Below are positions 53,451 through 62,117 of a stretch of 64,000 bases of DNA, piece by piece. Source of the stretch: an uncultured Rhizobiaceae group bacterium. GTDB lineage: Bacteria; Pseudomonadota; Alphaproteobacteria; Rhizobiales; Rhizobiaceae. The translations under genes were made by a program, and so were the position numbers. The stretch's first letter is position 1; every line of letters begins with the position of its first letter. The DNA is taken from contig CALIOE010000037.1 in the NCBI GenBank assembly GCA_938044775.1, positions 19,641 to 83,640 on the forward strand, in the 5' to 3' direction. The notes under the pieces are model-generated. The model was given only the letters and a program-made list of their open reading frames with translations. It was not told the origin of the DNA and did no database searches.

Positions 53451-55304
53451 TTAGATTCCCCTTCTTTGTCGTTCCCGGGCACTCTCGACCTCTGCATGGG
53501 CCTCGCGAACGCTTTCATGCTCGGAGATATGCGGCGTGCCGACTTCCCACCAGGCGTGGCCTTCGGTGGTCCATCCATCATAGGCATCGACCTGCATGAC
53601 GATGACACTGGTTTTGTCGGCAGCCTTGGCACGCTTGAAAGCCTCTCCCAGCTCGGCCGGACTGGCGACGGTTTCAGCGTTGGCTCCCATGGCCCGGGCG
53701 TGAGCCTCGAAGTCAACCGTGAAGGCCTCCGGCACTGTCGGGCAATCCTTGATCAGGTTGTTGAAACTCTCGTGGCCGCTGTTGTTTTGCAACTTGTTGA
53801 TGACGGCAAAGCCACCATTGTCGAGCATCAATATGATAAGCTTTTTTTCGGTTAGAACCGACGAATAAATATCGGAATTCATGAGCAAATAGGCGCCATC
53901 GCCAACGAAAACGATGGTGTCGGAATCCGGTTCCTTTTCGCGCTGTGCAATGCGCGAGCCCCAGCCGCCTGCGATCTCATACCCCATGCAGGAAAAGCCG
54001 AACTCGACATCGACGGTGCCGATATCGAGCGTGCGCCAGTTTGCGGTGACCTCCGCCGGTAGTCCGCCGGCAGCGGTCACGACCCTGTCACGAGGATCAC
54101 AAAGTTCGTTCACGACTCCGATGGCCTGGGCGTAGGAATTGGGCCGGTTACCCTCTGCCGAAACGTTGTCGGCGACGTATTGATCCCAGGCCTTGCGTTT
54201 TTTCTGCGCCGATTTGGTCCATTCAGCAGCCGCCTGGTATCCTGAAATTGCATCTCCAAGAGCCTGCAACCCCAGTTTCGCGTCGCCGACCACGGGTTTC
54301 GCCAGGTGCTTGCCGGCATCATGTCGCGCTGCATTGAGCGAAATGAACTGCGCGTCCCTCGCGAATGCCGTCCACGAACCCGTCGTGAAGTCCTGTAGGC
54401 GGGACCCCACGGAAAGTATGACATCGGCCTCTTCCGCCACCGCGTTTGCGCTATCCGATCCGGTAACACCGATCGGCCCAATGTTGAGCGGATGAGTTGC
54501 GACCAGATTGGCGCGCCCGGCGATGGTTTCGACCACAGGAATGTTGTGGGTCTCTGCAAATGAGGTGAGTTCGGCGACGGCGCGGGAATATTGAACCCCA
54601 CCACCGGCGATGATCATCGGACGTTTTGCGGAACTCAAAAGTGCCGCCGCCTCGGCAACCTCCCCGGCATCGGGCGTGACGCGCCGGATGCGGTGCGTTC
54701 GCTCGGCAAAGAATTCTTCGGGATAGTCATAGGTCCATCCCTGCACATCCTGCGGCAAGGCAATGAAAGCCGGGCCACAATCAGCCGGATCGAGCATTGT
54801 AGCCAGCGCAGCCGGCAAGGACTGAATGACCTGTGCTGGATGGGTAATCCGGTCCCAATAGCGCGCAACCGACTGAAATCCATCGTTCAGGCCGAGCGCC
54901 GGATTGCCGAAATGTTCGAGCTGCTGCAGGACCGGGTCGGGCAGGCGGGTCTGGAAGGCATCGCCGCACAACATGAGCATCGGCAACCGGTTGGCGTGGG
55001 CCAGTGCCGCTGCGGTGAACAGGTTGGCCGTGCCTGGGCCAGCCGACGCGGTACAGAACATGAAACGCTGGCGCAGGTGGTATTTGGCATAGGCGGCGGC
55101 GGCAAATCCCATGCTTTGCTCATTTTGTCCGCGATAGAGTGGCAATACATCCTTGTGATCGTAAAGCGCTTCACCCAGACAGGTGACGTTGCCATGACCG
55201 AAAATGCCGAATCCACCGCCGCAAACGCGGATGCGTTGTCCGTCGATTTCGATAAACTGCGCCGCCAGAAAGCGGACAATTGCCTGCGCCGTGGTAAGGC
55301 GCAT
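53451..55304 (-). CDS. iolD: 3D-(3,5/4)-trihydroxycyclohexane-1,2-dione hydrolase IolD
   Basis: A 617-residue thiamine-diphosphate enzyme opening the inositol ring to 5-deoxyglucuronate. The N-terminal Pyr domain has YRGQNEQSMGFAAAAYAKYH (catalytic Glu) and CTASAGPGTANLFTAAALAH. The central domain has PMIIAGGGVQYS. The PP domain has the ThDP/Mg motif VFVGDGAYLLMNSDI with FGFSCMGYEIAGGWGS. The ATG at 55304 has AAGGAA upstream; a longer frame to 55508 would cross the operator and is rejected. It is the first gene of the leftward operon iolD-phyH-iolC-iolB-iolJ-iolG. Confidence 0.95.
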   Translation of the reverse strand: MRLTTAQAIVRFLAAQFIEIDGQRIRVCGGGFGIFGHGNVTCLGEALYDHKDVLPLYRGQNEQSMGFAAAAYAKYHLRQRFMFCTASAGPGTANLFTAAALAHANRLPMLMLCGDAFQTRLPDPVLQQLEHFGNPALGLNDGFQSVARYWDRITHPAQVIQSLPAALATMLDPADCGPAFIALPQDVQGWTYDYPEEFFAERTHRIRRVTPDAGEVAEAAALLSSAKRPMIIAGGGVQYSRAVAELTSFAETHNIPVVETIAGRANLVATHPLNIGPIGVTGSDSANAVAEEADVILSVGSRLQDFTTGSWTAFARDAQFISLNAARHDAGKHLAKPVVGDAKLGLQALGDAISGYQAAAEWTKSAQKKRKAWDQYVADNVSAEGNRPNSYAQAIGVVNELCDPRDRVVTAAGGLPAEVTANWRTLDIGTVDVEFGFSCMGYEIAGGWGSRIAQREKEPDSDTIVFVGDGAYLLMNSDIYSSVLTEKKLIILMLDNGGFAVINKLQNNSGHESFNNLIKDCPTVPEAFTVDFEAHARAMGANAETVASPAELGEAFKRAKAADKTSVIVMQVDAYDGWTTEGHAWWEVGTPHISEHESVREAHAEVESARERQRRGI

Positions 55305-55384
55305 GGTTCCTTCAATCGTTGTCAAACTTTCCTCCCGGAGGTGAGCCGATGTTGCTGTTTTTGCAGTGGCTGCACATAAACCAT

Positions 55385-55412
55385 TTGACGGTTGTGTATC
55401 GATAAGGATACT
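55385..55412 (+). promoter_or_regulatory. Probable sigma-70 promoter for the rightward dehydrogenase operon
   Basis: TTGACG (55385-55390) and GATACT (55407-55412) are separated by 16 bp. Transcription would begin near 55419, inside the LacI-type palindrome, the classic arrangement for repression. The leftward iolD promoter could use the TTGCAA within the palindrome as its -35 with GATACA 16 bp away. Confidence 0.5.
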
Positions 55413-55415
55413 CAT

Positions 55416-55433
55416 TTTGCAACCGGTTGCAAA
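55416..55433. promoter_or_regulatory. LacI-family operator, copy 1 (iolD / dehydrogenase divergent region)
   Basis: TTTGCAACC (55416-55424) and GGTTGCAAA (55425-55433) form a perfect 18-bp palindrome with the central CG typical of LacI/GalR sites. It lies between iolD (leftward) and the dehydrogenase at 55455 (rightward). The same 18 bp recur at 59860-59877 beside the lacI gene. Confidence 0.9.
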
Positions 55434-55454
55434 TTTTTTCTGGACGCAGCATCG

Positions 55455-56558
55455 ATGAAACAGATTGGCATTGGAATTGTTGGCGGTGGCTATATGGGTA
55501 AGGCCCATTCTGTTGCCATGTCGTCGGTCGGCGCCGTGTTCAACACGGCTCTGCGTCCGCGGCTCGAGATGATTTGCGGATCTAATCCGGCCTCTTCGGA
55601 GCGTTACCGCACAACTTTCGGGTTCAGTCGGGCGGCCGGCAACTGGCAGGAACTTGTTTCAGACGAGAAGGTCGAGGCCATCATCATCGCCTCGCCCCAA
55701 ACAACCCATCGTGAAATCGCTGAAGCGGCCTTTGCGCTTGGCAAGCCGGTATTTTGCGAAAAACCGTTGGGTGCATCGCTGCAAGATGCAAAGGCCATGA
55801 CAGCAGCGGCTGAAAAGCATGGTTGTGTAAACATGGTGGGATTCAACTATATTCGTACGCCCGCCACGCAATATGCCCGACAACTCCTGCGCGATGGCCG
55901 CATCGGCGATCTGACCTGGTTTCGCGGCGAGCACACGGAAGATTTTGATGCTGACCCGGATCAGGCGGCGACCTGGAGATCTACCGGCGAAGCCAATGGC
56001 ACGATGGGAGACCTGTCGCCGCACATGATCAACGGCGCGCGGGCGCTTATCGGGCCGATCGTGTCGATCATGGCCGAACTGGAAACGGTTCATGCTCAGC
56101 GCGGCGGGCAGAGCGTCACCAATGACGATCAGGCCCAGATCATGTGCCGATTTGAAAGCGGGGTCATGGGTCATCTGTTCTTCAGCCGTGTCGCGACCGG
56201 CCGCAAGATGGGGTACGCGTTCGAGGTTTTTGGCACAAAGGGCGGCCTGCGTTTCGATATGGAAGATCAAAATGCACTGTGGCTGTATACGGCGGAAGGG
56301 CCGGAGGCCGAACTGGGTTATCGCAAGATTCTCACCGGCCCGGCCCATCCCGACTACGAGCCGTTTTGTCAGGGGCCGGGTCACGGCACCGGCTATCAGG
56401 ATCAGATCATAATCGAGGCCCGAGACTTCCTGCAGGCCATCGAAACCGGCCAGCCTGTCTGGCCAACATTTGCCGAAGGGCTTGAGGTCAGCCGCGTGGT
56501 CGCCGCCGCCCATGAATCAAACCGCACAAGAAGCTGGCAGGACGTCCAGAACTTCTAA
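55455..56558 (+). CDS. Gfo/Idh/MocA family dehydrogenase, first gene of rightward iol group
   Basis: A 367-residue NAD(P)-dependent dehydrogenase. The Rossmann motif is IGIGIVGGGYMGKAHSVAM, the EKP motif CEKPLGAS, and the active-site region GDLSPHMINGARALIGPI. It starts 21 bp after the LacI-type operator; a longer frame beginning at 55392 would contain the operator and is rejected. It is followed by an isomerase and a third dehydrogenase. It may act on another inositol stereoisomer or an oxidised derivative. Confidence 0.88.
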   Translation: MKQIGIGIVGGGYMGKAHSVAMSSVGAVFNTALRPRLEMICGSNPASSERYRTTFGFSRAAGNWQELVSDEKVEAIIIASPQTTHREIAEAAFALGKPVFCEKPLGASLQDAKAMTAAAEKHGCVNMVGFNYIRTPATQYARQLLRDGRIGDLTWFRGEHTEDFDADPDQAATWRSTGEANGTMGDLSPHMINGARALIGPIVSIMAELETVHAQRGGQSVTNDDQAQIMCRFESGVMGHLFFSRVATGRKMGYAFEVFGTKGGLRFDMEDQNALWLYTAEGPEAELGYRKILTGPAHPDYEPFCQGPGHGTGYQDQIIIEARDFLQAIETGQPVWPTFAEGLEVSRVVAAAHESNRTRSWQDVQNF

Positions 56559-56575
56559 TTTCAAGGAACCCGAAA

Positions 56576-57466
56576 ATGACAATCAGAGTAGGCAATGCGC
56601 CCTGTTCGTGGGGTGTTGAATTTGCCGATGACCCTCGCAATCCAGACTGGAAAGCCGTGCTGCGCGAGAATGCCGAAGCGGGCTACAAGGGCATTGAACT
56701 CGGCCCCGTGGGCTTCATGCCCGAGGATCCGCCTTTGGTGGCCGAGGCCCTGGCTGAAAACGATCTGGAACTGATTGGCGGCGTTGTCTTCCGCGCGTTT
56801 CATGATCCCGCTCAATGGGATGACGTGATGGACGGCTCGGTGCGCACCTGCAGGGCGCTGAAAGCCCATGGCGCACAACACCTCGTTCTCATCGATTCGA
56901 TCTCAGAGCGCCGTGCGCCAACTGCCGGCCGCGTCAGCGAAGCCGAGGAGATGGACAAGGCGGAGTGGGAGGCGTTTCGTAACCGTATTGCCACCATCGC
57001 CAGAATTGGCGCAGAGGAATACGGCCTGACCGTCGGCATGCACGCCCATGCAGCCGGCTTCATCGATTTCGAGCCGGAACTTGAGCGGCTGTTGGATGAG
57101 GTGGATGAGTCGATCCTGAAAATCTGCTTCGATACGGGTCATCACTCCTATGCCGGATTTGATCCGGTAGCGTTTATGAAGCGCCATGCGGGTCGCATCA
57201 GCTACATGCATTTCAAGGACATCGATCCGGCCGTGAAAGCCGACGTGATTGCCAAACGGACGGGATTCTACGATGCCTGTGGACAGGGCATCTTCTGCAA
57301 TCTCGGTGATGGCGATGTGGACTTCCCGGCAGTTCGACAGGTGCTGCTGGACAGTGGTTTTGAGGGCTGGTGCACGGTCGAGCAGGATTGTGATCCCGAA
57401 GGCGATACCTCGCCCGTGTCGGATGCAAAACTGAACCGGGAATATTTGCAGTCGATCGGATTTTGA
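56576..57466 (+). CDS. Sugar isomerase/epimerase, IolE/IolI-like TIM barrel
   Basis: A 296-residue AP-endonuclease-2-fold protein. It begins VGNAPCSWGVEFADDP. The metal-site residues are His in GMHAHAAGFIDFEP, Asp and His in CFDTGHHSYAG, His in YMHFKDIDP, and Glu in CTVEQDCDPEG. In the inositol setting it should be 2-keto-myo-inositol dehydratase (IolE), which is otherwise missing here, or an inosose isomerase (IolI/IolH). It lies 17 bp after the first dehydrogenase. Confidence 0.82.
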   Translation: MTIRVGNAPCSWGVEFADDPRNPDWKAVLRENAEAGYKGIELGPVGFMPEDPPLVAEALAENDLELIGGVVFRAFHDPAQWDDVMDGSVRTCRALKAHGAQHLVLIDSISERRAPTAGRVSEAEEMDKAEWEAFRNRIATIARIGAEEYGLTVGMHAHAAGFIDFEPELERLLDEVDESILKICFDTGHHSYAGFDPVAFMKRHAGRISYMHFKDIDPAVKADVIAKRTGFYDACGQGIFCNLGDGDVDFPAVRQVLLDSGFEGWCTVEQDCDPEGDTSPVSDAKLNREYLQSIGF

Positions 57467-57588
57467 GTTGCAATATCCCGGCTTTGCAACACACCAGGTA
57501 TCAGTCAAATCAGGTGCATCAGGCAGCGATCATGGAATTCAGGTTCCGCGTTCCAGACCCACGTAACAGCGATACGAAAGAATTGAAT

Positions 57589-58746
57589 ATGACGAAACTC
57601 AACTGGGGCATGATCGGTGGGGGCGAGGGCAGTCAGATCGGCCCCGCGCACCGTCTTGGGGCAGGGCTCGACGGCGAATTTTCCTTTGTTGCCGGTGCCC
57701 TGGACCACAATCCGGATTCAGGACGTGAATATGCCCGACGACTGGGCATCGCTCGGGACCGTGCCTATGGCGACTGGCGCGAAATGCTGGCGGGCGAAAG
57801 CGGTCGCGACGATCGTGTGGACCTGGTAACCGTCGCGACTCCCAATGCAACCCACTTCGAGATCACCAAAACCTTCCTCGAGGGTGGCTTTCATGTCCTG
57901 TGCGAAAAACCCATGACCATGACGGTTGAGGAGGGCGAGGAGATCGTCAAAATCAGTCGCTCAACCGGAAAGTTCTGTGCCGTCAATTATGGGTATTCCG
58001 GCTATTCTCTGGTGCGCCACATGCGTGCCATGGTGGCCCGGGGTGACCTCGGCAAGGTGCGTCTGGTGGTCGCAGAGTTTGCCCATGGGCACCATGCCGA
58101 CGCAGCAGATGCCGACAATCCGCGCGTACGTTGGCGTTATGATCCCGACCAGGCCGGAGTTTCGGCACAATTTGCCGACTGCGGCATTCACGCCCTGCAC
58201 ATGGCCAGTTTTGTCACCGGTCAGGAGGTCGAAAAACTCTCCGCGGATTTCGCATCCTGCCTGGAGAGCCGCGAGCTTGAGGACGACGCCATGGTCAATT
58301 TCCGTATGGATGGTGGCACGGTTGGCCGGCTCTGGACCTCGTCCGTCGCCATCGGTCGTCAGCACGGTCTGGGCATTCAGGTATTCGGCGAGAAAGGCGG
58401 CCTGCGCTGGACGCAGGAACAGCCCAACCAGCTCTACTGGATGCCGCTCGGCGGACGGTTGCAGGTCATCGAACGGGGAGAGAGCAATTTGTCGCCGGAA
58501 GCGGATCGCACGTCACGCGTAACCGTCGGTCACGCGGAAGGCATGCCCCTGGCCTTTGCCAATATATACAAGGATCTGGCGGAAGTTATTCGCGCTGAAA
58601 AAGAGGGGCGTGTCGCTGATCCCGCGGCAGACCTCTATCCAAGGGCTGAGGATGGCCTGCGGTCAATGGCAGCGGTGCACCAGGCGGTTGAGTCGGCATC
58701 GAAGGACGGCGCCTGGGTGGATGCCCGGCCGCCAATGTTCCGGTGA
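57589..58746 (+). CDS. Gfo/Idh/MocA family dehydrogenase, second of rightward iol group
   Basis: A 385-residue dehydrogenase. The N-terminal motif is WGMIGGGEGSQIGPAHR, the EKP motif CEKPMTMTVEEGEE, and the active-site region FADCGIHALHMASFVTGQEV. The conserved AEFAHGHHADA loop resembles rhizobial scyllo/chiro-inositol-type dehydrogenases (recalled). The ATG at 57589 is chosen on family fit; a longer frame overlaps the previous gene. It converges on lacI, 27 bp away. Confidence 0.85.
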   Translation: MTKLNWGMIGGGEGSQIGPAHRLGAGLDGEFSFVAGALDHNPDSGREYARRLGIARDRAYGDWREMLAGESGRDDRVDLVTVATPNATHFEITKTFLEGGFHVLCEKPMTMTVEEGEEIVKISRSTGKFCAVNYGYSGYSLVRHMRAMVARGDLGKVRLVVAEFAHGHHADAADADNPRVRWRYDPDQAGVSAQFADCGIHALHMASFVTGQEVEKLSADFASCLESRELEDDAMVNFRMDGGTVGRLWTSSVAIGRQHGLGIQVFGEKGGLRWTQEQPNQLYWMPLGGRLQVIERGESNLSPEADRTSRVTVGHAEGMPLAFANIYKDLAEVIRAEKEGRVADPAADLYPRAEDGLRSMAAVHQAVESASKDGAWVDARPPMFR

Positions 58747-58773
58747 GACTTCACCGCGGGGACGGTGCAGGAA

Positions 58774-59787
58774 CTATTCACCGGCCTGGCCGACAACGCT
58801 TCGCAACGTCCCGCGTTCGACCACGTGGCATGGAAACAGCCGTGCTTCGGGATAGCGGTCCGGATCGGCAAGCATCGCGACGATGAGTTCGACGGACGAA
58901 GTGATGATCTGTTTGATCGGCTGGTGAATGGTTGTCAGATCGATGTTCTGCCAGCGTGCCATTTCCATGTTGTTGAGGCCGATCAGGCCGATATCGGCGG
59001 GCACCGACAAACCCGCAGACTTGATCGCCGACAAGGCCCCGATCGACAGCACGTCATCACCGCAGAAATAGGCCTGTGCAGGGGCGCTGCTCAGCAATCG
59101 GGTCATCTCATCGCGTCCGGCATCAAACGAATACTGGGCCGCGTAACTGAACGTCGTGTCGATATGCGGGTGACACTTTATCTCTTCCATGAAGCCGGTG
59201 AATCGATCCTGGGTCGAGGTCGCGAGTTTCGGACCGCCCAGAAAGGCGACGCGCGTGTAACCGCGATCTGCAAGTGTCCGGGCCGCCATGCGCCCGCACT
59301 CCACATTGTCGATTCCGACCACGTGCACATGAGGCGTGCTTGAGTGGCGGCCAAATGAATGAACGACGGGAACGTTGGCGTCCCGAAACGCCTTGGCAAA
59401 GCTCGGAGGCAGGGTCGACGATGCAACGATCACCCCATCCACCGAATACTGCCTCAGCATCTGAACAGAGTGCTCCGGGTTGGTCTCGTCGGACAGATTG
59501 ACAAGCAAAGGACGCAGGCCACGCTCCTGCAGACCCTTGGTGAAGAGATCAAAGACCTCCAGGAAAATCGGGTTGTGAAAGTTGTTGGAAACCAGGCCGA
59601 TCAACTTCGTGCGGCCGGTGGTCAGACTGGAGGCGAGGGCATTGGGGCTGTATCCCAATTCGTCAGCAGCCTTTTGCACCTTGCGCCTTGTTTTGTCCGA
59701 CACCGATGCCCCTTCGGTGAAAGTGCGCGACACGGCTGAACGGGAAACGCCCGCCCGCTCTGCCACTTCCCGCAAGGTTACAATCAC
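58774..59787 (-). CDS. LacI family transcriptional regulator of the inositol genes
   Basis: A 337-residue LacI/GalR repressor. The N-terminal helix-turn-helix is VTLREVAERAGVSRSAVSRT, with the hinge helix NALASSLTTGRTKLIGLV. The periplasmic-binding-like core includes NFHNPIFLEVFDLFTKGLQE, DGVIVASSTLPPSF, AYFCGDDVLSIGALSAIK and IGLIGLNNMEMARW. The GTG at 59787 is preferred because a promoter (TTGCAA / TACAAT) and the operator lie just upstream; a longer frame to 59883 would include them. It probably represses both iol operons, the ABC genes and itself. Confidence 0.92.
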   Translation of the reverse strand: MIVTLREVAERAGVSRSAVSRTFTEGASVSDKTRRKVQKAADELGYSPNALASSLTTGRTKLIGLVSNNFHNPIFLEVFDLFTKGLQERGLRPLLVNLSDETNPEHSVQMLRQYSVDGVIVASSTLPPSFAKAFRDANVPVVHSFGRHSSTPHVHVVGIDNVECGRMAARTLADRGYTRVAFLGGPKLATSTQDRFTGFMEEIKCHPHIDTTFSYAAQYSFDAGRDEMTRLLSSAPAQAYFCGDDVLSIGALSAIKSAGLSVPADIGLIGLNNMEMARWQNIDLTTIHQPIKQIITSSVELIVAMLADPDRYPEARLFPCHVVERGTLRSVVGQAGE

Positions 59788-59836
59788 TTTGCCCGCTCCG
59801 TTCTGTTGCACCACCAGGGTGCCCTGACACGAGCCG

Positions 59837-59866
59837 ATTGTAGGCCAGGGGCAGTTTATTTTGCAA
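59837..59866 (-). promoter_or_regulatory. Probable lacI promoter overlapping operator copy 2
   Basis: Read leftward, TTGCAA (59866-59861) and TACAAT (59842-59837) are separated by 18 bp, giving a start near 59830 and a leader of about 40 bases to the GTG. The -35 lies inside the palindrome, so bound repressor would block its own gene. Confidence 0.55.
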
Positions 59867-59877
59867 CCGGTTGCAAA
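59860..59877. promoter_or_regulatory. LacI-family operator, copy 2 (lacI / ABC importer divergent region)
   Basis: TTTGCAACC and GGTTGCAAA form the same perfect 18-bp palindrome as at 55416-55433, extended here by one matching base on each side. It lies between the lacI start (59787) and the ABC binding-protein start (59968). Confidence 0.9.
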
Positions 59878-59967
59878 AAGCACTGGCGTGTGCTTGTCTT
59901 CGTCTTGAGGAGCCGGGTCAGCCGATCCTTCATTATGTGTGAAAACGATGATTTCTGGGAGGAACTT

Positions 59968-60915
59968 ATGAAATCTCTAGTGAAAAAGCTGTTCGTTGCC
60001 ACTTGTCTGGCAACAGCATCGCTTGCGGCAACCACGGCCTATGCCGAGGGTGAAAAATATGTGCTGGTCAGTCACGCCCCCGACAGTGACAGCTGGTGGA
60101 ACACCATTAAGAACGGTATTGCACTGGCCGGAAAACAGGTTGGTGCGGAAGTCGAATACCGCAATCCGCCAACAGGCGACATCGCAGACATGGCCCGCAT
60201 TATCGATCAGGCAGCGGCCTCGAACCCCGACGGCATTATCACGACGCTCGCTGATTTTGACGTTCTGAAGGGCCCGATCAAGGCAGCCGTCGATCAGGGC
60301 ATTGACGTCATCATCATGAACACCGGCACGCCAGAGCAGGCGCGTGAAGTTGGTGCTTTGATGTATGTGGGCCAGCCCGAATACGATGCCGGCAAGGCAG
60401 CAGGTCAGCGCGCCAAGGGCGAGGGCGTAACCAAGTTTCTGTGCGTCAATCACGCCATTCAGCAGCCGACCGTTGGCGAGCGTTGCCGCGGCTACGCGGA
60501 CGGACTTGGCATCGAACTGGGTAATTCCATGATGGATTCCGGTACCGACCCGTCGGAGATCAAGAACAAGGTTCTCGCTTTCCTTTCCGCTAATCCCGAT
60601 ACCAACGGAATTTTGACGCTGGGTCCGGTTTCTGCCGACCCAACCATCGCCGCGCTGAAAGAAAACGGCATGGCCGGTGACATTCATTTCGGCACCTTCG
60701 ATCTCGGCGCTGAAATCGTCAAAGGCATCAAGGATGGCACCATCATTTGGGGCATTGACCAGCAGCCCTTCCTGCAGGCCTACATGCCTGTGGTCATTCT
60801 CGCCAACTGGGATCGCTACGGTGTTCTGCCAGGCAACAACATCAACTCGGGCCCAGGCTTTGTCACCAAGGACGGACTGGCCAAAGTTGAAGAGTTTGCC
60901 GGCGAATATCGCTAG
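59968..60915 (+). CDS. Sugar/inositol ABC transporter substrate-binding protein
   Basis: A 315-residue RbsB-class periplasmic binding protein. The ATG at 59968 has GGGAGGA upstream. The signal peptide MKSLVKKLFVATCLATASLA ends near AYA-EG. The mature part starts VLVSHAPDSDSWWNTIKNGI; IDVIIMNTGTPEQA, LCVNHAIQQPTVGERCRGYA and IHFGTFDLGAEIVKGIKDG are ligand-contact strands. Operator copy 2 upstream and the iol neighbours make an inositol or inositol-derivative ligand likely. Confidence 0.9.
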   Translation: MKSLVKKLFVATCLATASLAATTAYAEGEKYVLVSHAPDSDSWWNTIKNGIALAGKQVGAEVEYRNPPTGDIADMARIIDQAAASNPDGIITTLADFDVLKGPIKAAVDQGIDVIIMNTGTPEQAREVGALMYVGQPEYDAGKAAGQRAKGEGVTKFLCVNHAIQQPTVGERCRGYADGLGIELGNSMMDSGTDPSEIKNKVLAFLSANPDTNGILTLGPVSADPTIAALKENGMAGDIHFGTFDLGAEIVKGIKDGTIIWGIDQQPFLQAYMPVVILANWDRYGVLPGNNINSGPGFVTKDGLAKVEEFAGEYR

Positions 60916-60931
60916 TCCTGACAACGCGACC

Positions 60932-60965
60932 GGGCGTCCGCTCAACCGGCGGACGCCCTTTTTTT
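60932..60965 (+). terminator. Intrinsic terminator/attenuator between binding protein and permease genes
   Basis: GGGCGTCCGC (60932-60941) and GCGGACGCCC (60949-60958) form a perfect 10-bp stem with a 7-base loop, followed at once by seven T residues (60959-60965). It lies 16 bp after the binding-protein stop and 26 bp before the permease start. As the downstream genes have no obvious separate promoter, partial read-through would set a high ratio of binding protein to membrane subunits. Confidence 0.92.
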
Positions 60966-60991
60966 ACTGAACAATCATAGGGAGCAGAGCA

Positions 60992-62116
60992 ATGTCGGAT
61001 GCGGCGCAACCGGAGGCTGTCGTTGACGAGCGCGTCAAGGAGATGTCGGCCTTTAGAAAGTCACTGATTCGGCCAGAGCTTGGCGGCATATGCGGCACGG
61101 TTGCCGTTTTTGTTTTTTTTGCCCTATTTGCCTTTGACAGCGGCATGTTCGCAAGCCAGGGCGTGTTGAACTGGTCGATCGTTTCGGCCCAGTTCATGAT
61201 CATAGCCGTGGGTGCCTGTCTGCTGATGATCGCCGGCGAGTTTGACCTCTCGGTCGGCTCCATGATCGGTTTCGCGGGCATGATGATCGCAATTTTTACG
61301 ATAACAGCCGGGTGGCCGGTGTGGTTCGCCATCATCGTTACATTCGCGATGTGTTTGGCGATCGGTGCGCTGAACGGTTACATTGTGATCAAAACCGGGT
61401 TGCCGAGCTTTATCGTGACCCTCGCGTCACTCTTCATCCTGCGTGGATTCACCATCTACCTGCCGCAAACGCTGGAGCGGAAAACCATCATTGGAGGCGT
61501 GCGTGATGCCGCCGAGGGTGATTGGCTGGCCGCGATATTCGGCGGCAAGATCCTGACCGGACTTTTCCAGTGGTTCGGTGATATTGGCCTCATCGGGACC
61601 TTCGAGCGCGGAACCCGCGCCGGACAACCCGTTGTTGATGGTATCCCGATGCTGATCGTCTGGGCCATCATTCTTGTCATTTTCGGCCATATTCTCCTGA
61701 CCCGGACGCGCTTCGGCAACTGGATCTTTGCGGCCGGAGGCGATGCGCAGGCTGCCCGCTATGTCGGCGTGCCGGTGAACCGGGTAAAAATCCTCATGTT
61801 CATGTTCACCGCATTTTGCGCCTGCATATTTGCCACCTGCCAGGTCATGGAATTTGGTTCTGCCGGGGCGGACCGCGGTTTGCTCAAGGAATTTGAGGCG
61901 ATCATTGCCGTGGTCATTGGCGGTGCGCTGCTGACGGGTGGTTATGGCTCCGTTATTGGCGCCGCACTTGGTGCGCTGATCTTCGGCGTCGTCCAGCAAG
62001 GGCTGTTTTTTGCCGGGGTGGAAAGTTCTCTGTTCCGGGTTTTCCTGGGCGTAATCCTGCTGCTCGCGGTGATCCTCAATACCTATATTAGACGCATGAT
62101 CACGGGGGAGAGGTAG
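60992..62116 (+). CDS. Sugar/inositol ABC transporter permease
   Basis: A 374-residue CUT2-type permease with about ten helices after a 35-residue cytoplasmic N-terminus. Conserved segments are LLMIAGEFDLSVGSMIGFAG, KTGLPSFIVTLASLFILRGF, WIFAAGGDAQAARYVGVPVN and IAVVIGGALLTGGYGSVIGA. It starts after the terminator and is followed 2 bp later by the ATPase gene. Confidence 0.93.
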   Translation: MSDAAQPEAVVDERVKEMSAFRKSLIRPELGGICGTVAVFVFFALFAFDSGMFASQGVLNWSIVSAQFMIIAVGACLLMIAGEFDLSVGSMIGFAGMMIAIFTITAGWPVWFAIIVTFAMCLAIGALNGYIVIKTGLPSFIVTLASLFILRGFTIYLPQTLERKTIIGGVRDAAEGDWLAAIFGGKILTGLFQWFGDIGLIGTFERGTRAGQPVVDGIPMLIVWAIILVIFGHILLTRTRFGNWIFAAGGDAQAARYVGVPVNRVKILMFMFTAFCACIFATCQVMEFGSAGADRGLLKEFEAIIAVVIGGALLTGGYGSVIGAALGALIFGVVQQGLFFAGVESSLFRVFLGVILLLAVILNTYIRRMITGER

Positions 62117-62117
62117 A

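Noticed and set aside
59977..60945. 322-codon leftward frame antisense to the second ABC binding protein
   Set aside because: The sense gene has a signal peptide, ribosome site and family motifs; the antisense frame covers the terminator and lacks a start signal.
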